The notes under the pieces: model-generated
Seen by the model: the letters and a program-made list of their open reading frames with translations, nothing else
The model's database searches: none
What the model was told of the DNA's origin: nothing
Shown: positions 7,055 through 10,151 of the stretch, in pieces
Layout: every line of letters begins with the position of its first letter
Position numbering within the stretch: position 1 is the stretch's first letter
Program-made: the position numbers and the translations under genes
DNA from: Akkermansia sp.
GTDB taxonomy: Bacteria; Verrucomicrobiota; Verrucomicrobiia; Verrucomicrobiales; Akkermansiaceae
Reading direction: 5' to 3'
Assembly: GCA_017628435.1 (NCBI GenBank)
Contig: JAGBZE010000111.1
Coordinates: 1 to 10,151, forward strand
DNA: 10,151 bases

Positions 7055-7819
7055 ATGTTCTGTTCTGCTGGCGCAAGCGAATTCATCAGGCGTTGGGGCG
7101 GGAGTCCCGATGCCGTGAATGATTCTGGGCTCAACCTGGTAGCCTGGCTGGCGGGATATGGACGCAGCAAAGGAGACCTGGTGAGCCTGGAAAGCGCCAT
7201 TCGCCACGGGTATAAGGCGGATATGGAGGGCGACATCTGGCAGAGCGCGCTGCACGAGGCCGTGGACATGCGCCACTGGGCGGCGGTGGATGTACTGCTA
7301 CGCTTTCCGATTTCCCGGGAACATGTGCTGATGGCGCTGTGCACCCTGCTCTCGCACGCCGAACCGATTGCCGAAACGAAGCACAGGATGCGCGACGAGT
7401 ACCGGTACAGCCTGATTCTCTTTCAACGACTGAATGGTGCCACGCAGGAGGAATGCCGGCTGCTCTGCGCGGCATTCAACGGCTCTGCTCTGGCCTGGTT
7501 CATCCCCCTCATGAGCATAGGCGTGACGCTTCCGCCGCAGGAAAAATGGGATGGCCGCACAGATGATTTGTGGTGGTACAACGACTGTGCAGATCCGGAG
7601 GAAAAAGGCATCTTCACCCAGCTGATGCGCCGATTCTTCCTCGACCGCCTGCCGCAGCTCGTTGAACAACACCGCCACCGTTTTCCGGATTTCGAGATAC
7701 GCGGCGAGCGCCTCTACTTCACCGGGAATCCCGCCGCCAGGCTCCCCCTTCTCTGCACCCGCCGCAGCCGCGAACGCATGAAGGACATTGAGCGTGCCTC
7801 GCTACTGTTTGCTCATTAA
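7055..7819 (+). CDS. Degenerate ankyrin-like protein, function unknown
   Basis: A 254-residue protein with no signal peptide or membrane segment, so probably cytoplasmic. Residues ~23-56 (D-x-GLNLVAWLAGYG ... LESAIRHGYKAD) and ~57-88 (QSALHEAVDMRHWAAVDVLL) look like two ankyrin-type helix-turn-helix units: the second has the 'ALHEAV...AVDVLL' pattern, the first a poorly conserved 'G-x-N-L' and 'A-I-R-H-G'. Residues ~115-155 may hold a further degenerate unit (LFQRLNGATQEECRLLCAAF ... PLMSIGV). The C-terminal third is rich in Trp, Arg and His and matches nothing I recognise. Ankyrin repeats mediate protein binding, so a partner-binding role is inference only. Start chosen because the ATG lies 6 nt after a perfect TATAAT; it is divergent from uvrA by 96 nt and probably a single-gene unit. 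Confidence 0.8.
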   Translation: MFCSAGASEFIRRWGGSPDAVNDSGLNLVAWLAGYGRSKGDLVSLESAIRHGYKADMEGDIWQSALHEAVDMRHWAAVDVLLRFPISREHVLMALCTLLSHAEPIAETKHRMRDEYRYSLILFQRLNGATQEECRLLCAAFNGSALAWFIPLMSIGVTLPPQEKWDGRTDDLWWYNDCADPEEKGIFTQLMRRFFLDRLPQLVEQHRHRFPDFEIRGERLYFTGNPAARLPLLCTRRSRERMKDIERASLLFAH

Positions 7820-7856
7820 ATTCATTCGCCCTCGGTTTTATTCGAAGCCCTGCTAA

Positions 7857-7874
7857 ATCCCGGATTACCGGGAT
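7857..7874. terminator. Palindrome between convergent genes, possible shared terminator
   Basis: ATCCCGG (7857-7863), loop ATTA, CCGGGAT (7868-7874): a perfect 7-bp, GC-rich stem with a 4-nt loop in the 67-bp gap between two convergent stop codons (7819 and 7889). A true U-run is missing on both strands; on the minus strand it is followed by TTAGCAGG. Placement supports a bidirectional terminator or 3'-end stabiliser. Confidence 0.45.
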
Positions 7875-7886
7875 ACCTGAACGCCG

Positions 7887-9194
7887 TCAATACGTTCCCC
7901 GACGGACGAGCTGCCCATATTCGTCGAAATCGGCATAAATGCCATCGCCATCCGGTTGTATAAAGCAGATACACACAGCATACGGAGCAGAACCGGCATT
8001 GCGGTGGAAAAGAACATCCGTAGAAGGAAGGCCCTTATAGGTATGAACTTTAATACCGGAAACCTTAGTGCTCGGCGGCAATTTGGCCAGACTCAACGCC
8101 TCTGCCACATCCGGCGACTCGCTGCTGAGAAGGCGGTGCAATCTCCAGGTGTTACTCTGGGTGAAGCACCAGGCAGCGCCAAGAAAGAGAAGCCCACATA
8201 TGCCATGGATGACCGGGCGGGAAAGATGCCGGGGCAGTCGTTTCCGGGGGGCCTGCAGGTGGGGCGGCAGAGGCTGGCCAGCATCCACCATAACAACGGT
8301 GCCGCTCACATCGTGAATGCAGACACCATGCGGGGTCTCGTAGATTCCCTGCAACTGGGCACGGCGGTTATAAATCCAGGTTCCCTTTTCGCCGACAAGC
8401 TGGAGCGATTCCCGGGCTGTGGCATAATAGCGCCCCGGACGGCTCTGCCCCGGGTACGGGAGGGGGCCACCAGGATTCTTCAGACGGCTGACACATCGCC
8501 AGATGATGATGGCCACAATGGCCATGGCCAGGTAGGAGGCCCTGTAAGAAGCCCCCATCAGCAGCACGCCCCAGAGCAGCAGCATACAGGGGCGCAGCCA
8601 TGTCCAGTCCCAGGCAAGGCCACTCAGTAAAGTAAAGGCATCCAGGTGTTCGCGGCGCTGTTCCGGCGTACCGCTGAAGCGGAGAGGGCTGGTGCAGGTC
8701 AGCTCCGCCGGCGGCGGGGTGAGCGCCGAAGCGGGAGGCGTTTTCCCGGCATGTTCAGCCGCAAAACGAGCGAATTCGGCAATGCGCTCCTCGGGCAGGC
8801 CTTCGAGCAGGCAGTTGAAGGACTTGCCGTTCTCCAGCTGCATCCAGACAGTGTGGTTCAGTATACGGCGTGCCTCGCGGATATCCCCCCATGAGAAATA
8901 GAGGCACGCCTGACCGTTGTCACCCTCCATCATCACCCCGCCTTCGGTGAGAGTATAGAAGGTATCTTCGTAGGATTTGGTATTTTTCCGGATGCGGCGG
9001 AGCTGGAAATACGCCCCGATGGCTGCCGGGAACCCCATGCCGAGCATAATCCACCACACATAAGGCGCCAGAAAGGATGCCGAACTGAACAAGACGTACG
9101 AAAGCAGAGCAAAGAAGCCCCATTTGAGGAAGAAGCTGATGACAACCGTCTTAGTACTCGTGCTGTTGCCGACGCGGGTGACGTGGTAAACCAT
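7887..9194 (-). CDS. Membrane protein with duplicated YcxB-like modules
   Basis: A 435-residue membrane protein of unknown function. Order of parts: two hydrophobic segments (~17-39 and ~44-62); a soluble module ~78-150 resembling the YcxB-like fold (TLTEGGVMME, then FSWGDIREARR, then VWMQLENGKSFNCLLEGLP); a Pro/Ala linker (~152-170); two more hydrophobic segments (~199-215 and ~219-233); a second soluble module ~260-312 with the same layout (a lone Y-N-R in place of SWGDI, then GIYETPHGVCIHD, then VVMVDAGQPLP); a fifth hydrophobic segment (~327-345); and a C-terminal domain (~355-435) I do not recognise, ending in QPDGDGIYADFDEYG. YcxB-like domains are small beta-rich domains found on the cytoplasmic side of such proteins. 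It is the second gene of a likely operon, starting 14 nt after the DUF3592 gene, with no Shine-Dalgarno before its ATG. Translational coupling is plausible. Confidence 0.75.
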   Translation of the reverse strand: MVYHVTRVGNSTSTKTVVISFFLKWGFFALLSYVLFSSASFLAPYVWWIMLGMGFPAAIGAYFQLRRIRKNTKSYEDTFYTLTEGGVMMEGDNGQACLYFSWGDIREARRILNHTVWMQLENGKSFNCLLEGLPEERIAEFARFAAEHAGKTPPASALTPPPAELTCTSPLRFSGTPEQRREHLDAFTLLSGLAWDWTWLRPCMLLLWGVLLMGASYRASYLAMAIVAIIIWRCVSRLKNPGGPLPYPGQSRPGRYYATARESLQLVGEKGTWIYNRRAQLQGIYETPHGVCIHDVSGTVVMVDAGQPLPPHLQAPRKRLPRHLSRPVIHGICGLLFLGAAWCFTQSNTWRLHRLLSSESPDVAEALSLAKLPPSTKVSGIKVHTYKGLPSTDVLFHRNAGSAPYAVCICFIQPDGDGIYADFDEYGQLVRRGTY

Positions 9195-9208
9195 AGTGTT
9201 GAGAAGAT

Positions 9209-9676
9209 TTATAAATCAAATACGAGCATGCAGATACCGGCCACTGCGGCAATGACACCCGCCACAGAGGCAATGACAGGCGTCTGCATCGGGCGGATGA
9301 CGTCAACCAGCATGGCGTCGTCAGGGTTATGCGGATTATACAGCACCACGAAGTCGCTATCGCCGACAACGGGGTCATACGGAGCCCCGCCCTTCACTTC
9401 GTAGCTGTTTCCGGCATCATCAGTAAAGCCATATACACCTGTATATCGGTTTCCGCGGTAGCGCTCCGAGCGATGTATATCATCACCCCCGAAGATGATG
9501 CGATGGAAATTGTTCCTTTCGACGCGCAACAGAGTGGCATGCGTGCGGATACCATGCATATTGAGACGACGAAACTTCAGAATGATACGGAGCCCCATAT
9601 ATGCCATCACCCCCCCGGTGATGATAGCGGCATAAGGGATATATTCAGAGGGTAAATGGAAAACGTAAGCGAGCAT
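9209..9676 (-). CDS. DUF3592 domain membrane protein
   Basis: A 155-residue protein typical of DUF3592: a hydrophobic segment at ~11-34, a beta-rich soluble domain at ~40-128, and a second hydrophobic segment at ~131-152. The diagnostic pattern is seen at VYGFTDDAGNSYEV (81-94), then 'VVGDSDFVVLYNPHNPDDAML' (103-123), corresponding to the family's 'G-x-x-V-x-V-x-Y-[DN]-P-x-x-P-x-x-A'. The biochemical role of the family is unknown. I chose the ATG at 9676 rather than the in-frame TTG at 9718, because that TTG is part of a consensus TTGACA -35 box and lies upstream of the expected transcription start (~9683), so it cannot be translated from this promoter. The first residues (MLAYVFHLP) then lead directly into the membrane segment. 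First gene of the likely operon with the downstream YcxB-like protein. Confidence 0.82.
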   Translation of the reverse strand: MLAYVFHLPSEYIPYAAIITGGVMAYMGLRIILKFRRLNMHGIRTHATLLRVERNNFHRIIFGGDDIHRSERYRGNRYTGVYGFTDDAGNSYEVKGGAPYDPVVGDSDFVVLYNPHNPDDAMLVDVIRPMQTPVIASVAGVIAAVAGICMLVFDL

Positions 9677-9689
9677 CTTGTCTACCGGG

Positions 9690-9718
9690 ATGATAAGGCA
9701 TCGGGAGTTGGTTGTCAA
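9690..9718 (-). promoter_or_regulatory. Strong sigma70-like promoter of the DUF3592 operon
   Basis: On the minus strand: TTGACA (9713-9718, perfect consensus), a 17-nt spacer, and TATCAT (9690-9695, 5 of 6). The expected start is A at 9683, leaving a leader of about 7 nt (AGACAAG) before the ATG at 9676. It is the best-matching promoter in the window and is read away from the neighbouring insertion-sequence material. Confidence 0.7.
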
Positions 9719-9794
9719 TTAATTCCTCGCTGTTTTGTTTCGGGACTAAAGTCAACTATGAATTTGAAATATAGGTAATTATTTGACAAGCGCT
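9719..9794. other. AT-rich intergenic stretch with no visible feature
   Basis: I find no open frame, tRNA or clear repeat in these 76 bp. The stretch is AT-rich compared with the operon to its left and carries ACAAG at 9786-9790, which also occurs in the right arm of the following stem-loop (9818-9822 region). The boundary between chromosomal DNA and the insertion-sequence end probably falls in or near it, but I cannot place it. Confidence 0.4.
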
Positions 9795-9888
9795 GTCTTG
9801 TGCCCTAAATTTGGGCACAAGACTTGGGAAAGGGGGCGGCGCATGCCAGCCCCCCCTTTCCCAAACCCTATCCCCCAGTGTCTAGGGT
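9795..9888. other. Three back-to-back stem-loops beside the transposase
   Basis: Stem-loop A: an 11-bp perfect stem, GTCTTGTGCCC (9795-9805) with GGGCACAAGAC (9813-9823), loop 7 nt. Stem-loop B starts on the next base: a 13-bp perfect stem, TTGGGAAAGGGGG (9824-9836) with CCCCCTTTCCCAA (9852-9864), extended by a bulged C and GGC/GCC inside, with an 8-nt loop. Stem-loop C starts on the next base: ACCCTA (9865-9870) with TAGGGT (9883-9888), loop 12 nt. The block ends 9 nt from the transposase stop codon. It may be the structured end of the insertion sequence, a terminator, or a non-coding RNA; no long T-run follows on either strand. Confidence 0.7.
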
Positions 9889-9897
9889 AGTTGAGCT

Positions 9898-10151
9898 TTA
9901 TTGTTCCTGGTTATTCTTTTCTTGTTCAGCTTGTTCTTTTTCCTTCTGTTCTTCCTCTTTCATCTTTGTATAAGTTCTTAAATCAGGTTTACCTTTAGCT
10001 ATCCAGTCTCGCGTTATACCATTGAGCCTGACTATCATCATTCGCATACAGGCCACTATTACTTGCATATACGTTCTTCCCTCTTTAAGATTAGTTATCC
10101 TACTTAAATGATTAAAGCGTTTATGATAATCATTTTCTTTTTTTGAATTGA
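9898..10151 (-). CDS. IS110-family-like transposase, C-terminal part
   Basis: An open frame of 83 codons entering from the right edge and ending at TAA (9898-9900). Residues ~7-49 resemble the C-terminal end of IS110-family DEDD recombinases: YHKRFNHL is followed by EGRTYMQ and then VACMRMMIVRLNGITRDW, close to the family's 'Y-x-R-L-x(2)-x-GK ... VACMRK-[ML]-[LI]-x-x-LN-x-[ML]-x-[RK]-[DN]'. These recombinases excise and insert the element, guided in studied members by an element-encoded bridge RNA. The catalytic DEDD and Ser residues would lie outside the window. Beyond residue 62 is a highly charged Glu/Lys/Gln tail of about 20 residues that is unusual for the family. Codon use is AT-rich. 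Family assignment rests on this short C-terminal motif only. Confidence 0.6.
   Translation of the reverse strand, partial: NSKKENDYHKRFNHLSRITNLKEGRTYMQVIVACMRMMIVRLNGITRDWIAKGKPDLRTYTKMKEEEQKEKEQAEQEKNNQEQ

Larger units (their letters stand above)
9795..10151 (-). mobile_element. End of a probable IS110-family insertion sequence
   Basis: Inferred from the transposase C-terminus at 9898-10151 together with the structured non-coding segment downstream of it, and from an AT-rich composition unlike the operon on the left. The left boundary given here is only the outermost stem-loop base; no terminal inverted repeat or target duplication can be recognised, which is normal for IS110. The rest of the element lies beyond the window. 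Confidence 0.4.

Noticed and set aside
7298..7678. A 126-codon minus-strand frame opposite the ankyrin-like gene
   Set aside because: The plus-strand frame spans the whole region and begins 6 nt after a perfect TATAAT; the antisense frame has no promoter or recognisable domain.
7956..8630. A 224-codon plus-strand frame antisense to the YcxB-like gene
   Set aside because: The opposite strand has coherent membrane segments and a duplicated domain, and a convincing operon context; this frame has neither.
9785..9801. Alternative pairing of ACAAG (9786-9790) with CTTGT (9797-9801) as a riboswitch-like switch
   Set aside because: Only 5 bp, against the 11-bp competing stem-loop; no downstream gene is positioned to be controlled by it on the plus strand.
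1..10151. CRISPR arrays, tRNA or rRNA genes, toxin-antitoxin or phage-defence cassettes
   Set aside because: I looked for regularly spaced repeats, cloverleaf-like segments and typical defence motifs on both strands and saw none that stand up.

Overview
The window looks like a bacterial chromosome segment, probably from the Planctomycetes-Verrucomicrobia-Chlamydiae (PVC) group. A gut Verrucomicrobiota of the Akkermansia type is my best guess. The reasons are a double-length UvrA, which is known from chlamydiae and planctomycetes though not only there, moderately high GC, and the absence of usable Shine-Dalgarno sequences in front of the genes. This assignment is inference; no rRNA or species marker is present.

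Layout, left to right. (1) 1-1344, plus strand: an AT-rich gene for a multi-pass membrane protein resembling the DUF6056 family, cut off at its 5' end by the window edge. (2) 1442-6958, minus strand: a 1838-residue tandem UvrA made of two fused UvrA-like halves with four ABC ATPase domains. It converges on gene 1, with a small palindrome between them. (3) 6959-7054: a 96-bp divergent intergenic region with two sigma70-like promoters. Each -10 box lies exactly 6 nt before an ATG, so both transcripts may be leaderless. (4) 7055-7819, plus strand: a degenerate ankyrin-like protein. (5) 7887-9676, minus strand: a two-gene unit of membrane proteins, a DUF3592 protein followed by a protein with an internally duplicated membrane-plus-YcxB-like architecture, with a strong promoter at 9690-9718. 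It converges on gene 4 around a 7-bp perfect palindrome. (6) 9719-10151: a 76-bp AT-rich stretch with no visible feature, then three stem-loops packed end to end (9795-9888), then the C-terminal 83 codons of a probable IS110-family transposase that runs off the right edge.

Functionally the window is a housekeeping DNA-repair gene flanked by accessory membrane-protein genes and an insertion-sequence remnant or end. I see no complete, clearly new multi-gene system. The points most worth a second look are the division of labour between the two UvrA halves, the leaderless divergent promoters, a synonymous codon-use switch in the last ~135 codons of uvrA, the duplicated YcxB-like protein, and the structured non-coding segment beside the transposase.
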